The notes: generated from the sequence alone by a model not told the origin. DNA of 64,000 bases from JAPPHA01 sp965220985 (GCA_965220985.1 OZ244854.1:682001-746000), one strand, 5' to 3'. Counted from the stretch's first letter, positions 25,171 through 36,029 are shown. Translations and numbers: made by a program.

Positions 25171-26652
25171 TCAGTTGTCTCCATAGGAATAGACAGGACG
25201 CCAATCCTCGCCCCACGCTTCCTGCCAAAACCGCGTGCGTTCGCTGTGCTGGATCGAAACGCCGCCTTTCCACAGATCGGCCCGGGGTTCGGCGTAGGTG
25301 GCAAAGTACGCTGTCAGCTGGTCGTCGAGCGATTTCCTGACGTCTGCGTGGGCAGGATCGTCGGCAAGATTCGTGGTCTCGTGGGGATCCGCCTCCACGT
25401 CGTACAACTCGTCCCCGAACTGGACATTCGCTCCGGCAAACCGCTTGAAATACGCCCATTTCGGGGTTCGGATCACGCGAGTCTCCTCCTGCTCCGAAAA
25501 CACGACATCATCGCCCCAGTCTCCAAGATCCGAGCCGTGCAGGATCGGCATCAGCGATCTGCTGGGCACGCGGTCGCCATCCAGTTCGACTCCTGCGTGT
25601 TCAAGAATGGTGGCAAAGACATCCATTCCCGACACCATCAGATCCGAGCGTTGACCCTCTTGGGTCAGTCCCGGCTGACGCATGATCATCGGTATCGAAT
25701 GGGCCGCTCGGTGCAGGTTCGAGGGGAATGTGGCGGCGCCATGACCCCAAAATCCATGCTCTCCCGTCGACAGGCCGTGATCGGTGGTGAAAATCAGCAA
25801 GGTGTCTTCTGCGACCCCGCATTTCTCGAGCGTTGCCATGATCGTGCCCACCCCGTCATCCACCATCGAAACCTGGGAGTAGAAGTTGCGCAAGGTCGCG
25901 AGATCGTTCGGCGCGCGCATCAGCATCGAAAAGTCCAACTCCTCGCTCGATTCCTCGTTGCGCAGCAAGAACCCGTCCACCGCAGCTTTGCCCAGGGAAG
26001 TTCGTGGAATCGAGTGCATGGGGCAGTCGGCATAGCGCGCCGTGTGACGGTTGACGTCTGGCTCCCGTGTGGCCGGCCAGTGACCGTAAGGTGCCGGATA
26101 CGGCAGATAGAGGAAGAACGGCGAACCGGCCTCGCTTTGGCGTTCGATGAATTCCACCCCCTTTTGCGTGAAGAAATCCACCGAGTGCCCGCTCTGATCG
26201 TAGACCTCGCCGTTGTCGAAGATCTTGTTGCGGTAGAAGCTACGCACGTGACCCGCTTCCAGCGTGACCCAATGGTCGAACCCTTCCGCAGGCGAGGTCG
26301 GTTGCCCGAGATGGTACTTGCCGACAAGCGCTGTGGCGTAGCCCTTGGATTTCAGCGCCTTAGGCAGCGTGTACATGCCATCGAGCGCATGCCAGTCCTC
26401 CGGCCATTCATGCATCCGGCGATCGTCGATCCATGAATGCACGCCGTGCTGAGACGGGAGCTTTCCCGTCAGCACCGAGGCTCGGCACGGAGAACAGAAA
26501 CCGTTCGGACAGAACGCGTTGTCGAAGGTCATGCCGGTTCGCGACAGTCGATCGAGATTCGGCGTGTGGATCTCGGAATTCCCGTAACACCCCAGCGTGG
26601 CCGCCTGCTGGTTGTCGGTGAAGATCAGGACGATGTTTGGTTGCCTCGACAT
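25171..26652 (-). CDS. Sulfatase (formylglycine-dependent)
   Basis: A 493-residue sulfatase that would hydrolyse a sulfate ester. The N-terminus PNIVLIFTDNQQAATLGCYG has the metal-binding Asp. The modification site is C53-S-P-C-R57, where C53 would be converted to formylglycine, followed by ASVLTG. Later metal-site segments are TTDHGLSTGEHGFWGHGAAT and MSGMDVFATILEHAG. No signal peptide is seen, so it probably works in the cytoplasm on an imported substrate. It is divergent from a TRAP transporter across a 173-bp gap. A choline-sulfatase- or aryl-sulfatase-like role is possible; the substrate is not determinable. Confidence 0.9.
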   Translation of the reverse strand: MSRQPNIVLIFTDNQQAATLGCYGNSEIHTPNLDRLSRTGMTFDNAFCPNGFCSPCRASVLTGKLPSQHGVHSWIDDRRMHEWPEDWHALDGMYTLPKALKSKGYATALVGKYHLGQPTSPAEGFDHWVTLEAGHVRSFYRNKIFDNGEVYDQSGHSVDFFTQKGVEFIERQSEAGSPFFLYLPYPAPYGHWPATREPDVNRHTARYADCPMHSIPRTSLGKAAVDGFLLRNEESSEELDFSMLMRAPNDLATLRNFYSQVSMVDDGVGTIMATLEKCGVAEDTLLIFTTDHGLSTGEHGFWGHGAATFPSNLHRAAHSIPMIMRQPGLTQEGQRSDLMVSGMDVFATILEHAGVELDGDRVPSRSLMPILHGSDLGDWGDDVVFSEQEETRVIRTPKWAYFKRFAGANVQFGDELYDVEADPHETTNLADDPAHADVRKSLDDQLTAYFATYAEPRADLWKGGVSIQHSERTRFWQEAWGEDWRPVYSYGDN

Positions 26653-26735
26653 GGATCATCTCCCTTTCGGCCCGGATATTCCCGTGTTGCGCCTTCATGT
26701 CAAAACAATTGGAAGGCGAGCCCGGATTCTTTTTG

Positions 26736-26765
26736 TTGACCCCGCAAGCGGGCCTCACCTAGCAT
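26736..26765 (+). promoter_or_regulatory. Predicted sigma-70 promoter of the TRAP operon
   Basis: TTGACC at 26736-26741 and TAGCAT at 26760-26765 are separated by 18 bp, about 60 bp before the dctP-like start codon. The match is reasonable but not perfect. Confidence 0.4.
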
Positions 26766-26825
26766 GACGCACGGATCCGCCAACAGGGCGAGGTCTGCAC
26801 AACGATGCCGATGGGAGGAAAAGAC

Positions 26826-27842
26826 ATGGCACGAAATGGGTTTATGACATCGGTCGCGGTCGCCGCGATGACGATGATGCTGACAGCCAGTGCTCACGCC
26901 GCAGACGTGAAGTTGCGAGTCGCGAACTGGTTGCCACCTGTTCATCACATGACCACGACCTTGCGCGCATGGGCCGATGAACTCGAAAAGGCGTCGGGCG
27001 GCGAGATCGAGGTGGAAGTGATGTCAGCTCCCCTCGCGAGTCCGAACGAACAGTACAATCTGGCAAAGAATGGCATCGTGGACATCGCCTGGTCCGTTGC
27101 AGCCTATCAGCCAAAGCGGTTCTGGAAACTGAATGCGGTCGAAGTCCCGTTCTCGGCGCCGAGCGCGGAAGCGGCGGCGGTCGCCGCATGGCGCTGGTAC
27201 GAATCGAACGGCTTCATCGAAGAGGACACCGCAGACACCAAGCTGCTGCTGTTCTTCGCGCATGCGCCGCACATGTATCACAGTCGCGTGCCGCTGACGT
27301 CGCTCGAGGATTTCAACGGGCTGAAGATACGGGCAGGCGGAAATGGCGTGCGCATTGCCGAAATGCTGGGTGCCGTGCCGGTCAACATGCCTCCGGGACA
27401 GACCAATGAAGCCATGTCAAAGGGCACCATCGATGTCTCGCAGTTTCCCTGGGAGTCGGTAAAAGGATTCCGACTCAATGAAGTCTCCACCCATCACCTC
27501 GAGATCCCGGGCGGCACCTATGCGGGTATCTTCTGGATGACCATGAGCCCCAGGACTTGGAATGGATTGAGCGACGAGCACAAGGCGGCGATCATGTCGG
27601 TCTCCGGCGAGTGGGGAACGCGGTTCATTTCGCAGGAGTGGGACCGCCAGGAAGCCGTCGGGCGGGCACTCACCGAGGAATCCGGCAACACGATCTCGTC
27701 GCTGTCTGAAGAGGACACGGCAAAGCTCTACGAGATGACGCGCGTTTTTGCCGATGACTGGATCGCCCAGGCGAACGAAGCTGGATTGGACGGTGCCGCG
27801 CTGATGAAGAACTTCGATGAAATCGCGGCCGATCTGAAGTGA
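26826..27842 (+). CDS. TRAP transporter substrate-binding protein (DctP type)
   Basis: A 338-residue periplasmic binding protein of the DctP family. A Sec signal peptide ends at ASAHAAD. The mature part starts VKLRVANWLPPVHHM and contains SPNEQYNLAKNGIVDIAWSV, the TRAP signature region LEDFNGLKIRAGGNG with the conserved Arg that pairs with a carboxylate ligand, and TNEAMSKGTIDVSQFPWES. GGGAGGAAAA lies upstream of ATG 26826. First gene of a dctPQM operon. The conserved Arg suggests an organic acid; with the divergent sulfatase, a sulfated or carboxylated compound is likely. Confidence 0.92.
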   Translation: MARNGFMTSVAVAAMTMMLTASAHAADVKLRVANWLPPVHHMTTTLRAWADELEKASGGEIEVEVMSAPLASPNEQYNLAKNGIVDIAWSVAAYQPKRFWKLNAVEVPFSAPSAEAAAVAAWRWYESNGFIEEDTADTKLLLFFAHAPHMYHSRVPLTSLEDFNGLKIRAGGNGVRIAEMLGAVPVNMPPGQTNEAMSKGTIDVSQFPWESVKGFRLNEVSTHHLEIPGGTYAGIFWMTMSPRTWNGLSDEHKAAIMSVSGEWGTRFISQEWDRQEAVGRALTEESGNTISSLSEEDTAKLYEMTRVFADDWIAQANEAGLDGAALMKNFDEIAADLK

Positions 27843-27846
27843 ATTG

Positions 27847-28350
27847 ATGCGAACTGCGTTCGAAACCTGGACCAGGCGGGCGGTCTTCGCGCTCGCCTGG
27901 CTGGCCGCGGCCACGCTCGTTGCAATCATGACGATGACCTTCGTCGACGTCGTCGGGCGAAACTTTTTCGGTCGCTCGCTCGTGGGCACGGTGGAATCGG
28001 TCAAGCTGATGATGGGAGTGCTTGTCTTCAGCGGCCTTGCCATCACGGAGTTGAACCGGCGGCACATTGTGGTCGAGACGTTTCAAGGGCTGTTTCCGAA
28101 ACCGATCAAGCGGGCCTCCATGATCGTCAATTCGCTTCTTGCCGTTGGCGTCACCTGGCTGCTGCTGACCCAGCTTTACACCAAGACTCTCGACGTGGTG
28201 AGCGAACGGGAATTCACGATGATCCTGGAGCTGCCGTATTGGCCCACTGCGATCCTGATGCTGATCGGGCTGGCCATGTTTTTCCTGTTGCTGGCGGTGC
28301 GACTGGTGAAAGAGATCCTTGGCAAGGACGAACAGGTTCATGCCGATTGA
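27847..28350 (+). CDS. TRAP transporter small permease (DctQ)
   Basis: A 167-residue membrane protein with four hydrophobic helices, the normal size of DctQ. The second region reads MTMTFVDVVGRNFFGRSLVG, matching the family motif D-V-x-x-R-x-x-F. ATG 27847 is used; a TTG one codon upstream is in frame. Starts 4 bp after the binding-protein stop and overlaps the start of the large permease. Confidence 0.9.
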   Translation: MRTAFETWTRRAVFALAWLAAATLVAIMTMTFVDVVGRNFFGRSLVGTVESVKLMMGVLVFSGLAITELNRRHIVVETFQGLFPKPIKRASMIVNSLLAVGVTWLLLTQLYTKTLDVVSEREFTMILELPYWPTAILMLIGLAMFFLLLAVRLVKEILGKDEQVHAD

Positions 28351-29656
28351 AACCCTTGTTCCGCTGGTCTTCGGGCTGCTCTTCTTTGCCCTGTTCCTTG
28401 GGGCAAACCTTGGGCTGGCAATGTCGGGGGCCGCGATATTCGGCACGGCGATGATCATCGGGCGGGATGGCGCATTGGCGCTCGCAGGCCTGTCCGTCTA
28501 CGAGAGTGCGCAGAATTTCTCGCTCAGCGTGATTCCGCTTTTCGTGCTGATGGGCACCCTGACCGAGAAGTCGGGAATTTCCAACGACCTCTTTTCTGCC
28601 TTCAACACCTGGCTCAGGCGACGCAGGGGCGGCCTTGCCCATGCCAGCATCGCGGCTTGCGCGGCATTTGGCGCCGTATGCGGGTCGTCGCTCGCCACTG
28701 CGGCGACGATGGGGAAAGTCGCTCTTCCCCAGATGTCCCGGCATGGCTACGGAGATCGGCTTGCAACGGGAGCGATCGCTGCGGGCGGCACGATCGGCGT
28801 CCTGATCCCGCCAAGCGTGATCATGCTGATATACGGAATCTTGACCGAATCGAGCATTGGCGATCTGTTCATCGCCGGCATCGTGCCCGGCATTCTGCTG
28901 ACGCTTTTCTTCATGATCACGGTCTACATCATGATCCGGGTCGACCCCTCGGCGGCGCCAGAGGTCGATGCGATCGTCGAAGAGTTCGACGCGAAGCCTC
29001 GCGAGTCCGAATTCAAGAAAGTCTGGGCCACGCTTGTGCTGTTCATCGCCGTCATCGGCGGCATCTATGCAGGTTTCTTCACCCCGACCGAAGCCGCCGG
29101 TGTCGGGGCGGTGGGCGCGATGTTCCTGGGCGTCGTGATGCGACGGCTTGATCCGGCAATGATCGGCGAGTGCCTGCTGGAGACGGTTCAAACCACGTCC
29201 ATGATTTTCCTGATCTTGATCGGTGCAATCCTGTTTGCCGGATTCCTGTCCTTGAGCGGAACGCCGGGCCTGCTCGGGAACTGGATCGTCGGCCTCAATC
29301 TCTCGCCCTTGGGAACCATCATCGTCATCGTCTGCATCTACATCGTGCTGGGAGCGTTTCTCGACACCATGGCCATGATCATTCTGAGCATTCCGATCTT
29401 TTTTCCGATCGTCTCCAACATGGGATTCGATCCGATCTGGTTCGGCGTGCTCGTCGTGCTAGTGGCCGAGCTTGCCCTGATCACGCCGCCGCTTGGCATC
29501 AACGTGTTTGTCATTCGAGGCATTGCACCGACGGTCCCGCTGGCCCGCGTCTTCAAGGGGGTCATGCCGTTCTGCGTCGCGCTTGTGGTCCTGATCGCGC
29601 TGATCATCGCGTTTCCCGACATCGCGACTTTCCTGACCGACATCGCGAAGAACTGA
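28340..29656 (+). CDS. TRAP transporter large permease (DctM)
   Basis: A 438-residue membrane protein with about twelve helices. Family landmarks are FVLMGTLTEKSGISNDLFSA, the AAFGAVCGSSLATAATMGKV segment, MSRHGYGDRLATGAIAAGGT, GVLIPPSVIMLIYGILTESS and ITPPLGINVFVIRG. Catalyses sodium-coupled uptake together with DctP and DctQ. ATG 28340 overlaps the DctQ stop by 11 bp. Last gene of the operon; a weak stem (AGGCGAG and CTCGCCT around 29675-29700) follows but has no T-run. Confidence 0.93.
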   Translation: MPIETLVPLVFGLLFFALFLGANLGLAMSGAAIFGTAMIIGRDGALALAGLSVYESAQNFSLSVIPLFVLMGTLTEKSGISNDLFSAFNTWLRRRRGGLAHASIAACAAFGAVCGSSLATAATMGKVALPQMSRHGYGDRLATGAIAAGGTIGVLIPPSVIMLIYGILTESSIGDLFIAGIVPGILLTLFFMITVYIMIRVDPSAAPEVDAIVEEFDAKPRESEFKKVWATLVLFIAVIGGIYAGFFTPTEAAGVGAVGAMFLGVVMRRLDPAMIGECLLETVQTTSMIFLILIGAILFAGFLSLSGTPGLLGNWIVGLNLSPLGTIIVIVCIYIVLGAFLDTMAMIILSIPIFFPIVSNMGFDPIWFGVLVVLVAELALITPPLGINVFVIRGIAPTVPLARVFKGVMPFCVALVVLIALIIAFPDIATFLTDIAKN

Positions 29657-30107
29657 AGCTGGAAACAGTCAAGGCGAGACGGACCGCAACTGCCTCGCCT
29701 CCTTGGCCGGATTTGACACGAGACCGAAACGGCAGCGTCACCCTGAACCCGGCGTGGTTCGATTCTCGTCAGAAAGTTCCGATTTGCCGTACGAACCGGC
29801 AACCCAACTCGTTGTTGGAATGCTGCACTTGCAGTCCGATCATCAGAGATCGATCGCGTGTCTTGGCGTGTTTCCGGTCCTGCGAAACCTGATCGGACGG
29901 AAACACTGTTGCCTGAGCGTCTCTTCAGGCCTGGCGTGTTCCCGGGGTGACCGACAACGATTCCTGAAGACCGTGGACCGAATCTCGGCTGCGTCGGTTG
30001 ACACAGTCTCGGTTGGCCGCGACGGGCACGGAGAGTTCGCGCCAACATGTTCGGCCGTCGTTGTGCGGCGGGGCCGGCAAGACATCAATCAACGAGGGCC
30101 CAGTGCC
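29657..30107. other. 451-bp stretch without genes
   Basis: Lies between convergent dctM and the DUF2783 gene. Short frames on both strands look random. Apart from the weak stem just after dctM I see nothing in it. Confidence 0.5.
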
Positions 30108-30317
30108 TCAGCTTTCACCGCTCTCACGCGCAACACGAAACGCGCTCCGGAGCACCTCCAGATCGCCGATGTGGTTGCAAAGCACGAGTATCAACCTCGC
30201 ATTGAGTGCATGGCTTTCGTCTTCGGACAGACCGTCGTGCAACCTGATGAGTTCATCGTAGAATCCGTCAGGATCATCGATGTTCGCCAATGTGTTCAGA
30301 TCGACTGATCGTCCCAT
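30108..30317 (-). CDS. DUF2783 small protein
   Basis: A 69-residue acidic helical protein of the DUF2783 family, with LNTLANIDDPDGFYDELIRL and HALNARLILVLCNHIGD. Its function is unknown; the family is found almost only beside FAD-dependent aromatic hydroxylases, as here. A strong GGAGGG precedes ATG 30317, which excludes the longer in-frame start at 30344. It lies 159 bp downstream of the hydroxylase gene on the same strand and is probably its accessory or co-regulated partner. Confidence 0.88.
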   Translation of the reverse strand: MGRSVDLNTLANIDDPDGFYDELIRLHDGLSEDESHALNARLILVLCNHIGDLEVLRSAFRVARESGES

Positions 30318-30476
30318 CTCACCCTCCTGCCCGCCGGTTGCCACCAGAGCGATCCGACGAAATCATGTGCTCCCGCCCAGTTTCGGCCAACGAGTGCCAT
30401 CCCCGTCATGACGGTTCGCTTGGTCAACGTGTCGTGAAACAAGATCTCGAACCCATGCGACTGCGCCAGCGCGAGG

Positions 30477-32114
30477 TCATTCTGCACCATTTGCCGCCAT
30501 GGCGGTCGCCAGCGCGGCAAGAATTTCCTCCGTGGACGCGTCTTGCCATCGCGCGCAGACATGCTGGTCCGGGCGGAACAGGTAGACAGCCTGTGGCAAG
30601 TCGCCGAGATACCGCTGTGCCAGCAGAGAGTCGTTCCCGCAATCGAGACGCGTGACTTCGAGATCGATCCCTCTCGCCTTCGCCCCTTTTTGCAATTCGG
30701 CCTTAGCCACGTCGCAGTTGAAGGCCACGACCTGAAACTGCCCGCTGAGCACGTCGGTCATCCAGCCAAGATCGGTCGGTGCATCGACCACAGGCGCGCC
30801 GGGTCGCGTTCGAACTGGCAAGCCCTCGACATCGTTGGCGTTCAGCGGCGACCCGTCGTAGCTCGCAGGGACCGACAATCGTCCGGAATTCACCAATGGC
30901 CTTGCGAAGGGAACATGTTCCACGAGATCCAGGACCGATTCCCTGAACATGCGGCTGATTGCCGATTTCGGCGTCATGAAATCGGTCGAGCGAGTCGAGT
31001 TCATGATGTTCTCGGCTCCCGCATGGCGGCGCTCCATGTCGTAGCTGTCGAGAAGCGCGTCCTCTGCCAGCCCTTGCGTCACGAGCGCGAGTTTCCAGGC
31101 AAGGTTTTCGACGTCCTGGATGCCACCGTTGCATCCACGAGCTCCGAACGGCGACACCAGATGAGCGGAATCGCCCGCGAAGAATATCCGCCCGTGCCGA
31201 TAGGCCGCCATGGTGCAGCACTGGAAGGTGTACACGCTGATCCACTCGATCTCGAACTTCGTGTCCGGCCCCAGCATGGCACGGACCCGTGGAATGACGT
31301 TCTCGGGCTTGACCACCTCGGCACGATCGATGTCCCAGCCAAGCTGGAAGTCGATGCGCCACATCCCGTCGGGTTGCTTGTGAAGCAGGGCGGAGTGTCC
31401 GCGATTGAAGGGCGGATCAAACCAAAACCATCGTTCGGTCGGAAACCCCGCCTCCATGGTGACATCGACGATGAGGAAGTTGTCCTCGAACACGCGACCC
31501 TCGAATCCGAGCCCCATCAGGGATCTCACCGAAGAACGAGAGCCGTCACATGCGACCACCCAGTCGGCTTCGAGCGAATAGCCGCCATCGGGGGTCTCGA
31601 TGTCGACCGCGACGCCGCTCCCCTTGTCATCGATGGCAACAACCCGGTTCTCGCCACGAATCTCGATCGGGCACCCTTGCGCGATCGCCTCCTGGATGCG
31701 CTCGAACAGGAACCTCTCGAAATAAGGCTGCTGAAGATTGATGAAGGCAGGACGCTTGTGACCGTCCTCGGGCAGCAGGTTGAACTCGTAGATCTGTCGC
31801 GTGTCGCGAAACACCCGCCCGACGCTCCAAACGACACCCTTGTCGACCATTGCATTACCGGCACCGAGGCGGTCCACGATTTCGAGCGTGCGCTTGGAAA
31901 AGCAGATTGCGCGCGAGCCGGCACCGACCCCTTGAGATTCGTCAAGAACGAGGACGGGGACTCCCCTCAGACCGAGGTCAAGAGCAAGGGCCAGCCCGAC
32001 CGGTCCTCCGCCGACCACGATGACCGGGTGCTTCCTCGGAGTCGCCGCGTCCTGGTCGGGCGACCGCTGGTACGGGTAAAGCGTGAACTGGATTTCGTAA
32101 CTCGGTCCGCTCAT
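30477..32114 (-). CDS. FAD-dependent aromatic hydroxylase (PHBH/MhpA fold)
   Basis: A 545-residue flavoprotein monooxygenase. It shows the dinucleotide motif VVGGGPVGLALALDLGLRG, the DG motif VVACDGSRSSVRSLMGL and the GD motif FFAGDSAHLVSPFGARG, followed by a C-terminal thioredoxin-like domain. Enzymes of this type hydroxylate phenolic acids using NAD(P)H and oxygen. In this cluster it may hydroxylate a phenylacetate to homogentisate, as the unrelated or related 3-hydroxyphenylacetate 6-hydroxylases do, but the substrate is inferred. ATG 32114 is chosen because the family N-terminus starts about 30 residues before the GxGxxG motif; the frame remains open far upstream into the MBL gene without family sequence. 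Confidence 0.85.
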   Translation of the reverse strand: MSGPSYEIQFTLYPYQRSPDQDAATPRKHPVIVVGGGPVGLALALDLGLRGVPVLVLDESQGVGAGSRAICFSKRTLEIVDRLGAGNAMVDKGVVWSVGRVFRDTRQIYEFNLLPEDGHKRPAFINLQQPYFERFLFERIQEAIAQGCPIEIRGENRVVAIDDKGSGVAVDIETPDGGYSLEADWVVACDGSRSSVRSLMGLGFEGRVFEDNFLIVDVTMEAGFPTERWFWFDPPFNRGHSALLHKQPDGMWRIDFQLGWDIDRAEVVKPENVIPRVRAMLGPDTKFEIEWISVYTFQCCTMAAYRHGRIFFAGDSAHLVSPFGARGCNGGIQDVENLAWKLALVTQGLAEDALLDSYDMERRHAGAENIMNSTRSTDFMTPKSAISRMFRESVLDLVEHVPFARPLVNSGRLSVPASYDGSPLNANDVEGLPVRTRPGAPVVDAPTDLGWMTDVLSGQFQVVAFNCDVAKAELQKGAKARGIDLEVTRLDCGNDSLLAQRYLGDLPQAVYLFRPDQHVCARWQDASTEEILAALATAMAANGAE

Positions 32115-32163
32115 GTCAGGCCCATCGGAGCAAGCATGTTCGGGCGTACCAAGGTCATCTGCA

Positions 32164-33114
32164 TCAGCCTTGCAGTTCTGCCCACATTTCCAGGTCCCGC
32201 GCAGCCGTCCAGATCCGTGGGGTGTCGATCCCTCGGGCCTCGTCGTAGGCGCGTGACACATTGAACGGCAAGCAGTGCTCGTAAATCGCGTAGTCGGCAA
32301 ACTTCCCGTCGCACTCGTCGCGGACCGCATCCCACGCATCCTTGAGCGAACCTCCACGCGCTGCCACTTTCGCTGCGGGCAGGTATGTCGAACGCAGAAA
32401 CTCCCTTGTGCCCTCGACCGCCGCCTTGACCTGTTCCGGTCCGACCAGCGCCGCCCCCCTTCCCGGCGCGATCGACTGCGGACCGTATGCTTCCACGGCG
32501 GCCAGCGTGCCGTCCCAGTCGTTGAAGTGACCGTCACCGCAGTAGCATGCAGACTTGAACTCGACGATGTCGCCGGTGAACATGACCTGCTCGTCAGGCA
32601 CCCAGATCACGATGTCGCCGGCAGTGTGCGCGCGGCCCAGGTGCATGAGTTCCACCCGGCGGTTGCCGAGATAGACGGTCATCGAATGCGAGAAAGTCGT
32701 GGTCGGCCAGGTCAATCCGGGGATCGATTCGTGCCCTTCGAACAGTCGCGGGAAACGCTGGAACTCGCTGTCCCAGTCCTCCTGCCCGCGTTCGACCACC
32801 ATTGCCCTTGCGGTGTCGGACATGATGACCTGGTCGGCGTCGTATGCCGACGCGCCGAGAACCCGGACGGCGTGATAGTGGGTCAACGCGAGATGAGTGA
32901 TCGGCTTGTCGGTCACGCTGCGGATCCGGTCGATGACCATTTCGGCCAACCTCGGCGTCGCCTGGGCCTCGATGACCATGACCGAGTCGTCACCGATGAT
33001 GACTCCTGAGTTGGGATCGCCTTCGGCTGTGAATGCCCACAGGTCCCGGCCGACTTCGGTAAAACTGATGGTCTTGGCTTCGAGATCGCCTTGGGAAGCA
33101 AATGCTTTGGTCAT
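32164..33114 (-). CDS. MBL-fold hydrolase-like protein with altered metal motif
   Basis: A 316-residue metallo-beta-lactamase-fold protein. The normal HxHxDH motif reads H79-Y-H81-A-V83-R84, so the Asp and second-site His are replaced. The third-strand His (LGRAHTAGDIVIW) and the bridging Asp (VMFTGDIVEF) are kept. This would keep a one-metal site at most. It lies between the hydroxylase and fahA in the homogentisate operon, a place where such MBL genes recur in alphaproteobacteria. A hydrolase step or a thioester/lactone clean-up role is possible; nothing in the sequence fixes it. Confidence 0.82.
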   Translation of the reverse strand: MTKAFASQGDLEAKTISFTEVGRDLWAFTAEGDPNSGVIIGDDSVMVIEAQATPRLAEMVIDRIRSVTDKPITHLALTHYHAVRVLGASAYDADQVIMSDTARAMVVERGQEDWDSEFQRFPRLFEGHESIPGLTWPTTTFSHSMTVYLGNRRVELMHLGRAHTAGDIVIWVPDEQVMFTGDIVEFKSACYCGDGHFNDWDGTLAAVEAYGPQSIAPGRGAALVGPEQVKAAVEGTREFLRSTYLPAAKVAARGGSLKDAWDAVRDECDGKFADYAIYEHCLPFNVSRAYDEARGIDTPRIWTAARDLEMWAELQG

Positions 33115-33188
33115 TATGTGTCAGTCCTTGCTGTTGCGTGATGGCGACCGTGAAAAACCGGTGCCATGGATGCGGTTGTTCGGTACGT

Positions 33189-34478
33189 TCATGCGTCCTG
33201 GCCGGGATAGTCGATGGCGGGCAGGACAGTGCCTTCGCACAGGCCGAAGCCCACGGCGAACCCGTCGCCCTGCGCCCGACCGGTCATGCGAACGGAGTCG
33301 CCGTCCTCCAGAAAGCTCCGGGTTCCGCCGCTTTCGAGGCTCACCGGTTCCTTGCCACCCCAAGACAGCTCCAACAGGCTTCCGCGGTTCTCCTTGTTGG
33401 GTCCCGAAATGGTCCCCGATCCAATCAGATCACCGGTGTTCATGCGACATCCGCTCGAGGTGTGATGGCAGAGTTGCTGCGCCGACGAATAGTACAGTTC
33501 ACGAAAGTTCGTCCGGGCCAGCATCGTGTCAGTTTCAGCGCCCTCTGGCCGCAATGACACTTCCAGATCGATGTCGAACATCATCGGGCCAGGTTCGTGC
33601 AGGTAGGGCAGAAGTTCCCGTTCGCGTTCTGGCCCTGGCACCCTGAACGGCTCCAGCGCGGCCGGGGTGACGATCCAGGGGCTGATCGTGGTCGCAGTCG
33701 CCTTGGCCTGGAACGGGCCGAGCGGCTGGTATTCCCATGCCTGGATGTCGCGTGCAGACCAGTCGTTCAGCAAGACGTAACCGAAAATCATCTTCTCGGC
33801 TTCGGCAACGCTGACAGGTTGACCCATTTCCGAGGAAGTCCCGACGACGGCGCCCATTTCCAGCTCGAAATCGAACCGGCGGCAGGGAGCGAACTCTGGT
33901 GCGTCAGCCTGCGGAGGCTTGAGCTGTCCCCAAGGACGATGAACCGGCGTGCCGGACACGACGACTGTCGATGCTCGGCCATTGTATCCGATGGGAATGT
34001 GCAACCAGTTGGCAGGCAGAGCGTTCTCAGCCCCCCTGAACATGGTGCCCACGTTGGTTGCGTGGTGCCGTCCTGCGTAAAAGTCCGTGTATTCGGTGAC
34101 CTGGAACGGTTTGTAGAGTTTGACCTCATCTAGGGGAACCAGGGCCTCCGCGACGGCCGCGCGGTCAGACCGAGGACCATCAGCAGCTAGAAGTTCGTAA
34201 ACGCGTGAACGAAAATCCTTCCACGCCTTTGGGCCGCATGCCATGAATTCGTTCCAGGAGGGGTTAATCAGTGCAGCCATGTCGGACTCTGGCCCCTTGA
34301 TCACCCCTGATTCCGCGAGCAAGGAAATGTTGAGAACCAAGTCGCCGATCGCGATCCCGAGACTCAGACAATCATCCGCATGACCGGTGCTGGAAAACAC
34401 CCCGTGCGGAAGATTGTTGAGCGGAAAATCCGTGGTTTCCAGATTTGCGCTCTCAACCCAGGACTGCTCAAGCATCAT
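33189..34478 (-). CDS. fahA: Fumarylacetoacetase
   Basis: A 429-residue enzyme that splits fumarylacetoacetate to fumarate and acetoacetate, last step of tyrosine/homogentisate breakdown. The N-terminal SH3-like domain contains FPLNNLPHGVFS. The catalytic FAH domain has TDFYAGRHHATNVGTMFRG with the catalytic His, FELEMGAVVG with metal-binding Glu residues, LLNDWSARDIQAWEYQPLGP, and GTISGPNKENRGSLLEL. GGAGA precedes two adjacent ATGs (34478 and 34475); either may start. The 30 extra codons upstream in frame are not family-like. Confidence 0.95.
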   Translation of the reverse strand: MMLEQSWVESANLETTDFPLNNLPHGVFSSTGHADDCLSLGIAIGDLVLNISLLAESGVIKGPESDMAALINPSWNEFMACGPKAWKDFRSRVYELLAADGPRSDRAAVAEALVPLDEVKLYKPFQVTEYTDFYAGRHHATNVGTMFRGAENALPANWLHIPIGYNGRASTVVVSGTPVHRPWGQLKPPQADAPEFAPCRRFDFELEMGAVVGTSSEMGQPVSVAEAEKMIFGYVLLNDWSARDIQAWEYQPLGPFQAKATATTISPWIVTPAALEPFRVPGPERERELLPYLHEPGPMMFDIDLEVSLRPEGAETDTMLARTNFRELYYSSAQQLCHHTSSGCRMNTGDLIGSGTISGPNKENRGSLLELSWGGKEPVSLESGGTRSFLEDGDSVRMTGRAQGDGFAVGFGLCEGTVLPAIDYPGQDA

Positions 34479-34608
34479 CAGTTCTCCATCTGTGGTGCCT
34501 TCAGCCAAGGTGGCGATGACCTGCTTGCAAGGTCTCGTCTCCAGGCACCGGAATTTGCCGGGAATCAAAAAGCGTCGCTGCAGTCACTTTCCAGCGAGCG
34601 GGCAGTCC

Positions 34609-35973
<1,365 letters not shown>

Positions 35974-36029
35974 GGCCTCGTTCTCCTCTTCATGGAGACG
36001 CAGAATTGGTCTCTGCCGACCTCGGTGCC

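Noticed and set aside
25021..26436. A 471-codon plus-strand frame
   Set aside because: Antisense to the sulfatase, which carries the CxPxR site; the composition of the plus frame is that of a codon shadow.
30543..32264. A 573-codon open frame on the plus strand
   Set aside because: It is antisense to the FAD hydroxylase, which has all flavin motifs; the plus frame is Arg/His/Asp-rich without family sequence. It is a GC-rich shadow.
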